The notes: a model not told the origin generated them from the sequence alone. A stretch of 47,835 nucleotides of DNA from Halicephalobus mephisto (GCA_009193035.1 SWDT01000558.1:1-47835); one strand, 5' to 3'; counted from the first letter of the stretch, positions 22,816 through 35,448 are shown. Translations and numbers: made by a program.

Positions 22816-25800
22816 ATGCAAAACAGGTTTGTCGTTTTTCGGCTTAAATTTCATATATGAAATTCTTCAGAAATCGGTTCAAAAAGAGCAGTAACGCCGA
22901 CCATATTGTGGAAACAAGATCCAGAACGAAAGCGACGCCTCCAGAAGCGATGCAGAACGGCAGGAAACGCCTCAGGGTGAGCGGCCACTCGAACGATGAG
23001 TTGTCATCCAACGGCCTCTCGAACGGCCACAACGATGTCCCGTCTTCTTCTACTCCCAAAATTTCTCCCAGGAAACTCAGAGAACTTCAAGAATTGACAG
23101 AAATGAGCAAATGGATGGATCCGGAAGACGGAAAACACCACAGGACGACGAGGAGGAGTCTGATGTGCCAGAGGACAAGCCCCAGATCCCCTACTTTGTT
23201 GATCCGGGAAACTCCCTCCAGCGAGATCACGGCGAGAATGACTAGAAGCATGAAGATGATTGGGGATTTCAAGTCCGAACCTGACACTCCCGAATCCGGG
23301 CGATCCAGGAAAAATTTGGATTCTGTTTTGGACACTCCGAAATTGCCGAATGGGATTCTGAAGAAACCAGGACGAGAAGACAAAAGAAGAGATCGGGTTC
23401 AATATAGGATCTCCGAACCTCCGGCGAAGAAGCTCAAGTTGAAAATAAAACTTCAACCACCTCCGAAGAAATCCAAAGGCATCCAGAAACAGAAAACGGC
23501 CAAATTGAAGACGAAGAAATCCAAACCAACGAAGAAGATGGTTTTCAAAGGCCCGTTGAGAAGACTGCCTCGGGGGGATCCGATGAAGGTCCTGAGACGA
23601 TTTCTGAAGAAAGTCAAAAAAACGAAAAAGAAAAACGTCAAAAAATCGGTTCTTACTGTAAGACGAAGAAAAGGGAAAAAATCAAAGAAATCGAATTCTC
23701 AGAAGACGATTCAAGACATCCTCGGAGTGAAGCTCCACAGCATACTGTACGACAAATCGAAAGTTCAGAAAATCATGGAGAAACTTCGCAGTCATTACAG
23801 AAGGAAGTCCGTCTCCAGAATCCCCCTGGTCTTCCAAAGAGACCGACTGCCGATCAAGAGGACTTTGAGATTGAAGAGATTAGCCAACGCCAGATCCTTG
23901 CTCCCAATTCCGAAAAAAAAATTAAAATCTCATCCGAAGTTCAGAATCGCCAAACACCCAGTCAAAAGTGTACCTCTAAAAAAAGGAATTAAATGGCTTT
24001 CATTGTTGACACCATGTCAAAGATCTTGTAACTGTAGAGGATTCAGAAAAAACGAAATTGTTTGGAAAATGAAAATGGTCCATGCTAAGGAAATCCATGG
24101 CTTGAAGGCGGAGGATCTCTGTACCAGATGCGGACATCCACTTTGTGAGTTTTTAATTTACAGTAATTTATAAAATTAAGAATATTAAAATTTTTTAAAA
24201 TTAGCATTTTGAAAAATGATAATCAAATTTAAAAATACTGAAAACCGATGTAATATTATGATTTACATTAATTTTTACGTGATTTTATGTAGAAAATTAT
24301 TTTGAATGCAGTTTATTTGAGATATTTCCACATTATATTTGTTTTGAGATTTTAGATAAATGTGTTTTAAGCAATGTTTTAATATTAGGTGTAATTAATC
24401 TTAATAACATGGAAGTAATATTAGGTTTAATTAATTTTAGTAATATGGAAGTAATATTTTAATATTAGATGTAATTAAATTAAATAATATGGAAGTAATA
24501 TTAGGTGTAATTAATCTTAATAACATGGAAGTAATATTAGGTTTAATTAATTTTAATAATATGGAAGTAATATTTTAATATTAGATGTAATTAAGTAATA
24601 TGGAAGTAATATTAGGTGTAATCAAATTAAGTAATATGGAAGTAATATTAGGTTTAATTAATCTTAATAATATGGAAGTAATATTTTCTAGGGCAACACA
24701 GAAGGAAATACTCGCAAGAGGACAGAAGAGATCGTTATGCCGTTGTCAGAGACATTCGAATTCTTCAAAGTTTGATTTTGAAAGAAAAAAATGATGAAAA
24801 ACTCAGAGTAAGTAATTTTTTGGGATTTATTTATTTTTACAGAAATTCATTTAAATTTTATATTTTTGAGTTTTTGTGGATTTTTATTTGAAAAATTTTT
24901 AGTTTTTTAAGTTTTAGCTAATTTTTCGAGGATTTTGTTTAATTTTTAAAGTATTTTATGCAATTTTTTGAGAAATTTTATCTATTTTAGGTGTATTTTC
25001 TATTGTGGAAGGATCTCATATCAATTATTGTTGAAAACACACCGGTTCCAAAGAAGCTTTATCCATCTAAGCGGGTTCTTGAAAGTAATGTTTCGATTAA
25101 AAACACACTTGAGATGTATATGCAATCGAAGGAAGCCAAGAAATATGGGTTTGTTAACAAGAATGCCCTGGATTTGGTGAAAACACTGGAGGAATTCAAA
25201 TATCCACCACCAAATAAGGCAAATCTTTTTTCGATATTTTTTCCATCGAAAAGATTTAAAGGATCTAAGCCAGAAATCCACTTCAAGAAGTGGTACAGAT
25301 ATTTTTACAGACAATTAATTGTTCATTGTTATTTACCACAATTTTTGCAATCATTGCCGCAGTTTAGAATATGTGATATTATGGGATGTAACTTTCTTTA
25401 TTTTTTTGATCAATATATTTGCTTGAAATTTGAACAAAAATATGCAAATTCAGGAGATCCAGGAGTGAAAATTGTAGCTGTGTTATTTAAAAAATTAATT
25501 GAATATTCGAAAGATGTGAAAATAATCAATAAACGACAAGCTAAAAAACATGGATTAAAAGGTGATGGAGAAAATGTTCTATTAGATAATTACGGTAAGT
25601 TTATTTTTTTATAGTTTTTTGAAATATTTTTTTTAATTTAAAAGATTTAGAAAAATTTATAATAATATAGAAATTTTTAGAATCGAATTTTTTAAAAATT
25701 TTAAAAATATAATAATATTGGAGTTTTTAGAATCGAAATATTTGAAATTTTTTGGAATATTTTTTTAATTCAAAAAAATTTATAATAATATAGGAATTTT

Positions 25801-28800
25801 TAGAATCAAAGTTTTTAAAAATTTTGAAATATTTAGAAAATTTAAAAAATATAATAACATTGGAATTTTTAGAATCAAAGTTTTTAAAAATTTTGAAATA
25901 TTTAGAAAATTTAAAAAATATAATAACATTGGAATTTTTAGAATCAAAGTTTTTAAAAATTTAAAAAATATAATAATATTGGAATTTTTATAATCGAAAT
26001 AGTTAAAATTTAAAATTTTTTCTTTAATTTGAAAAATTTTCAAAAAATTAAAAAATAAACGTTGAAAAATTCATATTAAGACCGTATTGAGAAAAATTTC
26101 ACTTTTGTAGTGGTGTAATTTTGAGATTTAGAATTATAAAGTTTAAAAATTTCGTAATATTAATTTTTTGTAATTTTTATTTTTTCAGTTTCTGATCCAG
26201 ACAATTCAGGGATGGGCACAAGGGGTGCTCCTACTGTAAATCGTATTTTGACAGAACATTCTGGTCCTGATTTTTTCAAGAATCTACCGTCTCCTGTTCC
26301 GAAGAAAACTCTCCAACTCGAGGAACCTTTAAGAATTTGTTATCTTTTATGGAAAGCGAAATTGCGGAATGATATGAATCAATTTTTACCAAAGAAAAAA
26401 GGAAAAAATATTCAATTTTTGAGAGATCCGGACACTTTGGCGGATTTTAACGAACTTTCAGAATCAATAAGAATGAAAAAAGAAAAAAGATATTTTTCGT
26501 CTAATTGTGACAGAGAACGTGATGGAGGAAAAATAGAACTTTTTTTATTAAAAAATCAAAGAAATACGACAGAAATTAAAAGAAATGATTTTTTAATGCA
26601 ATTTGTAACAGTTATTCATCGACAGTTGCCTAAAATGCCGAAACATTACATTTTGAAATTGGTTATGGATAGACATCATAGAAGTTTAATTCTTGTTAAA
26701 TATAATAAAAGAGGAGCAAGTAAGTTTTAATTTTTATATAAATTTAATATTTTAAAAAAAGTTGTAATTTTAAAATAAGATTATTGGTTTTTGAAATTTT
26801 TGAATTCCTGCGTAAACGAGCGAGCTAAGTAGAAGTAGAAAAAATGGTAAATTTTGTAGTTGATTATGAAATTAATTTTAAAATAATCCTAATAATTTCG
26901 ATTTTAAAGATTTTGAAAAGTATTAATTTGGAATTTTTGAATTCCCGCGTAAACGAGCGACCTAAGTGAAAATAAAAAAAAATAGTAAATTTTGTAGTTG
27001 ATTATGAAATTAATTTTAAAAATAATCCTAATAATTTCAATTTTAAAGATTTTGAAAAGTATTAATCTGGAATTTTTTAATTCCTGCGTAAACGAGCGAG
27101 CTAAGTGAAAATAAAAAAATAGTAAATTTTGTAGTTGATTATGAAATTAATTTGTTTTTTAATTCGAAAATTTAAAAACAATCCTAGAAGTTTTAGTCAT
27201 AAAGATGTTGAGAAATGTTAATTTATAATTTTTATAAAAGCACTTTTTTTGGAATCTTTGAATTCCCGCGCAGACGAGCGAGCTAAGTGAAAATGGAAAA
27301 AATGGCAAATCTGGCAAATCACTGCTAAAATTGACTTGTTTTTTCCTTTCTCGCGCTGACTTATTTTTTTCATAGAATCCTAAAATTTTCTAGAAAATTC
27401 TAAAATTTGCATAAAATAATATTTTAAAATCTTAGATTTGTTATTTTTTGATAATTTTTTTGTAGATCCAGGATGGACAGTACTAGGTGGAATATGTTTC
27501 CGACCATTTGTAAAACAAAATTTTTCTGAAGTTGTGTTTGTTGCTGTGCATGCAGATCATCAAGTAAGAGGCTATGGAGGATATATGATGGATCATCTGA
27601 AGAGAATCCATGTTGAACAACTTGGATATCCACATTTGTTGACTTTTGCGGACAAAAATGCAATTGGATATTTCAAAAAACAAGGATTTTCGAAGGAATC
27701 AGAAGTTCCAAGAAGTGTGTACTGTAAATTCATAAAGGAATATGATTCAGCTACTTTGATGTACTGTCATTCGAGGATATGCAACACGAAAGACGATATT
27801 TCTTATTGGTCGAAAAAATTTGGAAGAATATTATTAAATATTCACAAAATTAATTGTCCCGAATGGTACGGTAAGAAAAAAAGTTTGAAAGAAATATTTC
27901 TAAAAAATGACCTAATTCCGATGAATATTGATAGAATTGAAAAAATTGATCAAATTGGTCTGACATTGACAGAAGAGGAAATTGGAATTTCGAAAATTTT
28001 CTGGCAAGAACAATATGAAAAAATGTGGAGATTGCAACATTTTGATGATATAACAACAGAAGATGAAAAATTAGGAGAAATTTCTGAAGAAGAAGAAATA
28101 TTTATAAATGAAGATTACGGTAGAAAAATGCAAAAAGATGGAAAAGAATGGAATCCAGATGAAGAAGATGATTTGACAAAAATGTTTATGTTGTTAGAAG
28201 CATTATATAGATGTCCATTTTCGTGGCCTTTTCATTATCCTGTTGATGAATATTATGCTCCAACGTATTTTGAAGAAATTGTAAGACCTATGACATTGGA
28301 AATGATTGAAGATAGATTACATTGGGGGTATTTTCTTACTGTAAGTTTTTTAATTTAAAAAAGTTAAAAATTTTAAAACTTTTTTGTGCGAAACGAGATA
28401 TAGAAAAAAAGAATTATGAAATTTATTTTTGGATAATTTTAGAAAATTGTAATAATTTCGAAAAATAATAACTTTAAGTTTTTTAAGAATTTGATATTTT
28501 ATGATTTTGAATTTGGGCGAAACGAGCGAGAGATGAAAAATAAAAAAAGTGGAAAAAATGGCAAAGTTCTTTTTTGTAATTGACTCGCGCTCTTTTCCGG
28601 CAATCCTAAAATTTTGAAAATCTCAGAAATTCATACTGAAGTAGTTTTTCAAATTTTGTTTTTTAAACTTATTATTTTTAGGTTGAACAATTTTTAATCG
28701 ATCTGAATATTATGTTCTCTAATTGTTATTATTTCAATACTCAATTGGACAGTTATTACTATCACAGTGGATTCAGATTACATCAATATTACAATGCTAT

Positions 28801-29389
28801 GGCTATTCAAATTTTTGGATTATCTGTGAAAAAAATTCTTTTACCAATTCCAAAGAAAAAACCAACAATAAGAAGAAGTTTGCCAAGAAATGCAACTTTT
28901 ACTTTTGCACCTCCGAAACCCTATTGGTACCCTATGGTGAAAGAAATGCCGATTCAAGATAAACAACCTCAGAAAAAAGCAAAAAGAAGAAGACGAAATT
29001 CAGCTGTAGTCAGAGTTGGAAGAAGAAGAAATCGTCCGAAGAAGTTAATTCTTAGAAAAATTAAACCAGATAAAAAATGTAAAAAAAATGAAAAACCAAT
29101 GATGAATGGTGATAGTCAAATTTTATCAAAAAACAAAAATATTTTAGATAATTATAAATCTCCAAACAAACTTAAAAAAGATATTTCATCATCTAATCAA
29201 AGAAGTCCATCACCAAAAAGAAGTCCTATTAAAATAAAATTAAAAGCTCCTATGATACCAAGAACAAAAAATCAACCACAACCTGAAATAATAGATGAAG
29301 AAATAAGAAGAGAAACTCGAGCAAGTACAAGACAAGCAACATATATAAGTAAGAAAACAGCACCACCAAGAAGGATACGGTATAGATGA
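22816..29389 (+). CDS. pcaf-1: GCN5/PCAF (KAT2) histone acetyltransferase with bromodomain
   Basis: Seven exons: 22816-22826, 22871-24144, 24692-24807, 24991-25594, 26189-26719, 27466-28340 and 28682-29389. All phases close, giving 1372 residues. Residues 1 to about 380 are a Lys/Arg-rich, low-complexity extension. A PCAF-N-like region follows (CQRSCNCRGFRKNEIVWK, CTRCGHPL). The GNAT domain at about 820-960 has the catalytic Glu at about 867 (NFSEVVFVAV), the acetyl-CoA loop QVRGYGGY, and YFKKQGFSKE. The bromodomain at about 1085-1180 keeps its acetyl-lysine Asn at about 1156 (CYYFNTQ). A further basic tail of about 190 residues follows the bromodomain, where family members normally end. KAT2 enzymes acetylate H3 in SAGA/ATAC-type complexes. 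The first coding exon is only 11 nt, so the start is the weak point. Convergent with PWP2. Confidence 0.9.
24395..24690. repeat. Tandem repeat in KAT2 intron 2
   Basis: Repeated units of about 35 bp containing ATATGGAAGTAATATTAGG and GTAATTAATCTTAATAA, about eight copies, end at the 3' splice site (24691). Confidence 0.85.
25660..26005. repeat. Tandem repeat of about 70 bp in KAT2 intron 4
   Basis: Four to five copies share ATTGGAATTTTTAGAATCAA, GTTTTTAAAAATTTTGAAAT and TTTAAAAAATATAATAA. Confidence 0.85.
26790..27220 (+). repeat. Three tandem partial copies of the dispersed intron repeat, KAT2 intron 5
   Basis: Each copy of about 125-130 bp has GCGTAAACGAGCGAGCTAAGT (or close), ATGGTAAATTTTGTAGTTGA and CCTAATAATTTC. 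They precede the fuller copy at 27225-27450. Confidence 0.85.
27225..27450 (+). repeat. Dispersed intron repeat, copy in KAT2 intron 5
   Basis: Contains CCCGCGCAGACGAGCGAGCT, ATGGCAAATCTGGCAAATCA, CCTTTCTCGCGCTGA and AAATCTTAGATTTGTTATT-like ends. It is strongly similar to the reverse complement of 5621-5840 in an unrelated gene, and stops about 20 nt before the acceptor at 27465. Confidence 0.85.
28395..28640 (+). repeat. Diverged dispersed intron repeat, KAT2 intron 6
   Basis: GGGCGAAACGAGCGAGAGAT, AAAAAATGGCAAAGTTC and GACTCGCGCTCTTTTCC follow the same order as the copies at 5621-5840 and 27225-27450, in sense orientation. Confidence 0.6.
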
Positions 29390-29597
29390 CTAATAGTCAA
29401 TGAATTTAATTTGTAAAATTTTTTAATATTTTTTTTAAAGCAATTTTTAAAAAAAAATCCCAAAAAATTGTACATATATTTGATTATTTTCTTTTCATTG
29501 TTGATCTTTGATGAAAAATGGGTCATGTAATTTAATAATTTTTATAAAAATAAAAAATCAACAAAAAAATCAGAATCCAATATCAAAATTTTTGAAA

Positions 29598-32500
29598 TTA
29601 ATCAGAATCTGATAATATATCAACAATTTCTGTTTCTTTTTCTGATTCCTCTTCACTTTCACCAATTAATTCAAGTTTTTTCAAATTTCTTGCAATTAAC
29701 AAATATTCCAATGCATTGTTAGCTTCTGTCATTGGATTAAATACTTGCTGATTTTGATTAGATATAATTTGTTGAAGAGCTGTCAAATATCCCATTGTTT
29801 GTTGTTTCGATGATCCTGTTGCAGATTTCAGTCCTCTTTTATGAACAGTTAAGATAGCATTTAACCATTGATGAAAAAGATGGAATTTCTTCTCAAACAA
29901 GGAATCATACTGTTCAGCAAATACTTTCAAAAGTTTCTCAACGTAGACAATATTCAAATTAGAAACCACATATTTTGCAGACTTGTAGTGAATATGGAGT
30001 ATAACTTTCCTAATAATTTCAATCTTGTTCAATCTCAAAGCCAGCGATAAAGCCTTGACATAGTTCGTAACAGCCAACGCTTCATTCACTGTTCTTGGAG
30101 TTACATCCATCGCAAGTTCGAACGGATCAAAGCGACGTTTGTTGTCTAGCGAATACAGTGCAATTCCTTCCGTCGAAACAACAGCAAAACTTCTACAAGT
30201 AGGATTAAAATCCACTGCATTAACTCTCATAACAGGCTTATAGGCTCTTTCAGACATATCAGAATGGCTAGTTCCTGCAAGTTTCGGTTTTCTTTTCGAC
30301 GATCCATAAAAATGTTCATTTTCTTCATCTGACGATTCAAACAATTCCATGTTACCAAATTCCGTAATCTTCCGGTAATCAATATCCAACTAAAACAACA
30401 CCATTATAAAAGATAAAATTTCTTACAAATTTTCAAAAACTAAAATAGCCTAAAATTTAAATTCTGCATTTCAGTAAGCAGTTTTCCAGAACTATATTCA
30501 GCTTAGATATTTCTAAAACCTTCTAAATTACAGTATACAAAATACACAACTCCTATCAGCTCTCTAAAGTTATTTCTCATATATGAAATCATTACTAAAC
30601 ATCCTAAAAATCATAACCATCCTCATAACATCCCATCAAAAACAAGTTCGTCATTCATCCATAAAAACTAAAAACTTACTCTAACTCCATCAAGACTTTT
30701 GTTCAATGTCAGGAAAAATTTCCTCAACAACATTCTATCATTGACACTGTAGATACAGAAAAAATTCGATTGACCAGCAGCAATAATCAGCAAACTATCT
30801 GGTGAAAAACAAATGCATGTAAAAGATTTATTTTTTCCACTTGTTTCTTTTTTAATATCATCTCTAGCAAGTCTACTTGCGTCAACATCAAATTTAGTAT
30901 CTATTGTTCCAATTTCACTTCTATTCTTCGCATCAAATATAGTAATACTTGAATCATACGTTAATGCCGCTAATAACTTTCCACATGGAGAAAATTTAAC
31001 ATCTAATCCTTCACTCACAAGTTTAATCGATTCTGATTGAGATTGATCCACAATATTAAAAATTCTCATTGTTCTATCAAGAGATATTGTCGCCAAATTA
31101 GATCCATGAATTGCCAATTTCGAAATAACACTTGAATGTCCTGAAAAACTATCCACCAAATCACCTGTATCCATTGAGAATACATATACTTCAAATAAAT
31201 CTCTCGAAGCAGCTACAATCAATTCACTCGAGTCATCAACCACCAAAGAACCCAATTGAGTACATCTTGGACATGTCATTGTTCTAAAATTCCTATAACG
31301 TTTTATATCATGACATCTAATAGTTCCATCAAGAGCTGCAGAAACAATCGCTTTTCCACTCTGAGTCCAAGCAACAGCAGAAACTCCAGAAGTATGTTCA
31401 GTAAACGTCACAATACAAAACGACGAAATAGAGTTCCAAATTTTAACTTTTCCATCTTCAGCTCCAGTAGCCAACAAGCTCCCATCAGGTGAAAACGCTG
31501 CTGTCAAAACATTTTGAGAATGTGATTGTTGTTTCAGAATATATGATTCACTCTGCCATTCCCACACAATAAGTTGGCTTTGTGATCCTTCTCCACATCC
31601 AATTGCTAGCCAATCACAGGATTCATTCATTGACAATGTTGAAATTTTAAAATCACTAGCTCTCATATTTTGAATCACCGTACAACTCGGGACTTCAACA
31701 ATCAAGAAAACTCCATGAGCATATCCAAGGGACATGATATTAGTTTTCTTGTTGTAACAAGCAGCAGTCAAAACTAGTTCATACGAGTTTCCTTCTAGAT
31801 GTTTGTTGAATTTTTCACTGAAATTTACAATAAGAAATTAAAGTTAAATAAAAACTTGCGTTTTTTGAAGAGAATAATTAATTTTCTCCACAGCATTATC
31901 CTGTTCTTCAGTTCCTGTTTTCACAACAAGGTCAGCTGGATTCAGATTGCATTCCCAAATGATCCCAACACCGCGTTCGTCGATGGAGCAGATATCAAGA
32001 CTGTTCTCATTCGTGAAGAAGCATCCAACAATCCTTCCTCTATGACCACTGATACCATAAGCGGTCAGATTAGCGTACTTCTTCAAGGGATCAGCAATCC
32101 AGAGTCGTTTATCCTCTCCGCCACAGACGATCAACTTACTATCGTGGGACCAAGAAAGAGTTCTCAAGGGTTCAGAAGCTAGTTGTCGAATCTGGACCAA
32201 CGCAAATGGGTTGAAAAGTCCATCAACTTTGAAACTAGTTTTATAAATACTCAATTTGCCTCCTGTGCAGACTGCTAGCTTCCTAAATATGAAAATTTAC
32301 ATAACAATCACAATATCGTAAAACTATAGGAGAATTCCCATGAAACTATCTCGGTGAATCTTTCTAGAAGTTTTAAAGCCTAAAATTTTGATTGAACAGA
32401 TTGAGAAACTTTTAAATTAAGGTTTCCAAGATACAAAAGCCTCTGTTCATTCTTGATAGCAAGGGGTAATATATGAAGGTATTCATGGAGATCAAAAAAC

Positions 32501-33160
32501 TCAAACTACTATGAAAATTAGGATTACTACGAAATCATCTCCATGTAAATTTCTAGGAATTAAAATAGCTTATACAAAAGTTTAGATTTTGCATGATTTT
32601 GATTTCGTGATTAATATTTCAAGAATGTTTCCAAGTTGAATATAAACTTCCATATGGGATACAGAGTTCTGTTTATCCTCAAGAGTTATATGTGAACGTA
32701 CTCGCAGGTATCCTAAAAGCCACACCTACCCCGTATTGCCCATTGAAAAGGGATTGGTTACTTATTTCTAAAAAATTAATGAAACTTACTTCCCATCAGG
32801 AGAAAACTTGACGACTCGGACTTTCTCGCCAAATCTCATCCGATACAGAACCGTCCCATAAGTCATGTTGATAAACTGACCGATTCCTACTTCGTTGACG
32901 GCGAATGCGTGTTGACCCGACGGCGACAGCTCCAGAATCGTGATGTTGAAAGAAGATTGAACTGGTAACGTCCACGAGCTATTTTCCTTAATGTTGAAAA
33001 CTTTGATTTTGTTTCCAACCGGAGCTACGACGATGTGTTGGCCTAGGAAGCTGACATTGCCGTTCTTGTACGAACTGCCAATCATATCAGAAAACTAAAA
33101 TAATTCGATTAAAAAATAACCATTATATATTGAAAATGTTACCTCATAGTTGATATTCAT
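29598..33160 (-). CDS. PWP2: Periodic tryptophan protein 2 / UTP1 (U3 snoRNP, UTP-B)
   Basis: Five exons: 33160-33143, 33094-32790, 32282-31860, 31817-30680 and 30389-29598. All phases close, giving 891 residues, normal for the family. Two stacked WD40 propellers occupy about 1-640 (LLATGAEDGKVKIWNSIS, GKAIVSAALDGTIRCHDI, NLATISLDRTMRIFNIV). The Utp12-type C-terminal domain follows (FDPFELAMDVTPRTVNEAL, then ANNALEYLLIARNLKKL) with an acidic end. PWP2 is part of the UTP-B complex that assembles early pre-rRNA and is needed for 18S rRNA processing in the nucleolus. Intron 3 uses a GC donor (GCAAGT, 31854-31859): the nearby GT choice would put a TGA at the junction. Confidence 0.95.
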
Positions 33161-34405
33161 TTTGAAGACAAAAATGAACGAAATATAAGCATCAGAAGTC
33201 GAAAAAAAACAAAAAATTAAAAAAAATTAAAAAACGAAAATCAGACAAGTCCGGATTTGGCGACTGGAACGCTTCGCCAAAACTCGTTCAAAAAGAAAAA
33301 TTCAAATTTTTATTTTTTTAAATTTCCAATTTCATATATAATATTTAACATTTCTAAATTAATGAACCTTAAATATTGATTACAATAAAATATTTAAAAA
33401 TTTAAAATTGAAGATATTAATGAAAATTCTCCTTTTTAGTTATTTTTTAAGTTTTTAAATGAAATTTATTTTTTTGAAGTTTTCAAAAATCTTAAAAATA
33501 ATTAATTCATTTTCGAAGGGTTGTTTTGGTATTGATTGTGATTTTTCGAATGATTATAGATGTTTCTGAATGTTATTAGTAACTTCAAAGGCGAATACGG
33601 GATTGTGTACCCTATGTACCCCAATGTACCCCAATGTACCCTCAATGTAGAAGACCCTCGATTTAGTAAAAATATACATTCAAAAAATCGATTCAGAAAT
33701 AGTGCAAAATTACGAAATAATCACACACGACTAAAATCATCGAATTAATTTTTAAATTTCAAAACATTCGTGTCGGGACAATTTCGCGACAGGACCGATT
33801 TTAATTTCCATAATGTTGCAATCCCATAAAAGCCTCCAAAATTCAATAAAAAATTCTAAACTTATCCGAAACTGGGGATTCTAAAAATTTCAAGAAAATC
33901 GGAAAATTCGTGTCGGGACCATTCCGTAAAAAATCCATTTTTTATTTTAGAACTAATGCAATTCCAGAACAACAAAAATCCAAAATCCTGAAAATTCTCT
34001 TCAAAATTACTTTGTAAAACATTTTTTGGATTAAATTTTATTAAAATATACAAAATAAATGAATTACTGAATATTTTTGTTTATATAGCTGTTATTGGAT
34101 TATTTGTTTTCTTATTTTTTTCTGAATAATTTCTCCTAAATTTCATTTTCTGGATAGTTTTTACTAAATTTCATTTTTTAGACAATTTTTACTAAATTTC
34201 ATTTTTTAGACAATTTTTACTAAATTTCGTTTTTTAGATAATTTTTACTAAATTTCATTTTTTAGACAATTTTTACTAAATTTCAATTTTTAGATAGTTT
34301 TTCCTAAATTTCAATTTTTAGATAGTTTTTCCTAAATTTCGTTTTTTAGACAATTTTTCCTAAATTTCAATTTTTAGATAGTTTTTCCTAAATTTCGTTT
34401 TCGAA
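33161..34405. other. Intergenic region, repeats only
   Basis: No gene seen. It contains a short GTACCCCAAT array near 33605-33645, two copies of a TTCGTGTCGGGAC phrase (about 33768 and 33906) and a minisatellite at 34140-34400. Confidence 0.6.
34140..34400. repeat. Minisatellite of about 31 bp
   Basis: About eight to nine copies of TTTTTACTAAATTTCATTTT plus TTAGACAA or TTAGATAG. It abuts the 3' end of the two-ShKT gene. Confidence 0.9.
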
Positions 34406-35249
34406 TCATCCACTGGTACAGAAACCACAGGTACGGGGACACTGCTGTCTCATGAGGGTCGAGTAAACGGAGACAGTACAGAGATAAGACAACGTAGAGC
34501 AGTCAGAAGTTCCCGTCGTCGGATTTGTTCTATCCACACAGGTGCTTGAAACAGTTGTTGAACTAGATGATGAACAGCGGTTACAAGTTCTAGGACATTG
34601 TTGGGTCTGAAAATTTCATAAATAATATTGTTGTAAAAATTAAAAATTATTTCGAAATTAGATAAAAAGGAAATATTTCGTAATAAGTTAGTTTTTTATG
34701 TAATTTGTTTGTTTGTGAAGAAAGTAAAAAATTTCGGAAAATTATGTATTGTTTAATTGTAATAATTGATGTAATTTTTAAGGAATTTACCATTAGATCG
34801 TAGTAGATGGTGTTGTTGCACAAGGAGGCTCTGCTGGGGCAGTCGCTGACTCCGGTTCTGGCGTTGGTCAGGTCGACGCAGGTGGAAGTGCTCGTCGTGG
34901 TGGAAGTAGTGGAATTGCAGCATTGAGTTCCCGACAAAGTCAAGCCCGTAGGACAGATATAATTGCCATTGACCAAAAGAGCTGCATTACAGTCTCCAGT
35001 AGTCGTAGTTGTACCACAACATTGAGAATCAAACAAAGTCAAACTAGTAGGACAAGTGTAAGTTCCACCGACCAGAAGAGCATTGTTACAAGTTCTCGCA
35101 GTCGTACTTGCATCACAGCATTGGTTAGTCAGCAAATCAAGCCCAGTAGGACAAGTAGGGGTCCCACTCACCACTATGGCGTTGTTGCAAGTCTGCCCCT
35201 CAGCAACGGCAACCAAAGAAACCAAAATAAAACAGATTTTTCCAATCAT
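34406..35249 (-). CDS. Secreted cysteine-rich protein with two ShKT domains
   Basis: Two exons, 35249-34791 and 34606-34406, in phase, 219 residues. A signal peptide (MIGKICFILVSLVAVAEG) is followed by three copies of a short cysteine module (CNNALLVGGTYTCPTSL, then LFDSQCC type), a Thr/Ser linker, and two six-cysteine ShKT domains. Each ShKT domain ends in QQCPRTCNRC or QQCPRTCGFC. ShKT domains are abundant in nematode secreted and surface proteins, alone or beside enzymes; the fold is shared with potassium-channel-blocking peptides, but no such activity can be claimed here. ATG 35249 is preferred over 35315 because it starts the signal peptide and lies about 40 bp from a TATA box. Confidence 0.85.
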
Positions 35250-35282
35250 CTCAGTTATGATGTCTATTCCATCGTCAGAAGC

Positions 35283-35296
35283 CGTATTTATACCCT
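35283..35296 (-). promoter_or_regulatory. TATA box of the two-ShKT gene
   Basis: GGGTATAAATACGG on the minus strand, about 40 bp upstream of ATG 35249. It argues against the longer reading that starts at 35315. Confidence 0.65.
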
Positions 35297-35448
35297 TGCC
35301 TAAGGCATTGTCCACTCTGTTTACTCCCGACTGATCTGTTTGCAGAATGTTCCGATTTGCTTTCTGAAAAATGAATATCTTTGTTAAATGATGAATTTAT
35401 TTGTTCAAATTTTTTCTTTTATTGCCCAAAATAAAAGTAAAATAAATT

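Noticed and set aside
23004..23456. Minus-strand 150-codon frame opposite the KAT2 N-terminus
   Set aside because: Opposite a low-complexity Lys/Arg exon, so the frame is a compositional mirror; no splice or start signals.
25780..26043. Minus-strand frame with repeated FLKTLILKIPMLLYFLNF
   Set aside because: It translates a tandem intronic repeat; the protein repeats are artefacts.
35250..35315. Longer N-terminus (MDNALGKGINT) for the two-ShKT protein
   Set aside because: A TATA box lies within that stretch and the signal peptide begins at 35249.
34923..35334. Plus-strand frames opposite the two-ShKT gene
   Set aside because: Antisense to a gene with a clear signal peptide and cysteine pattern; no independent support.
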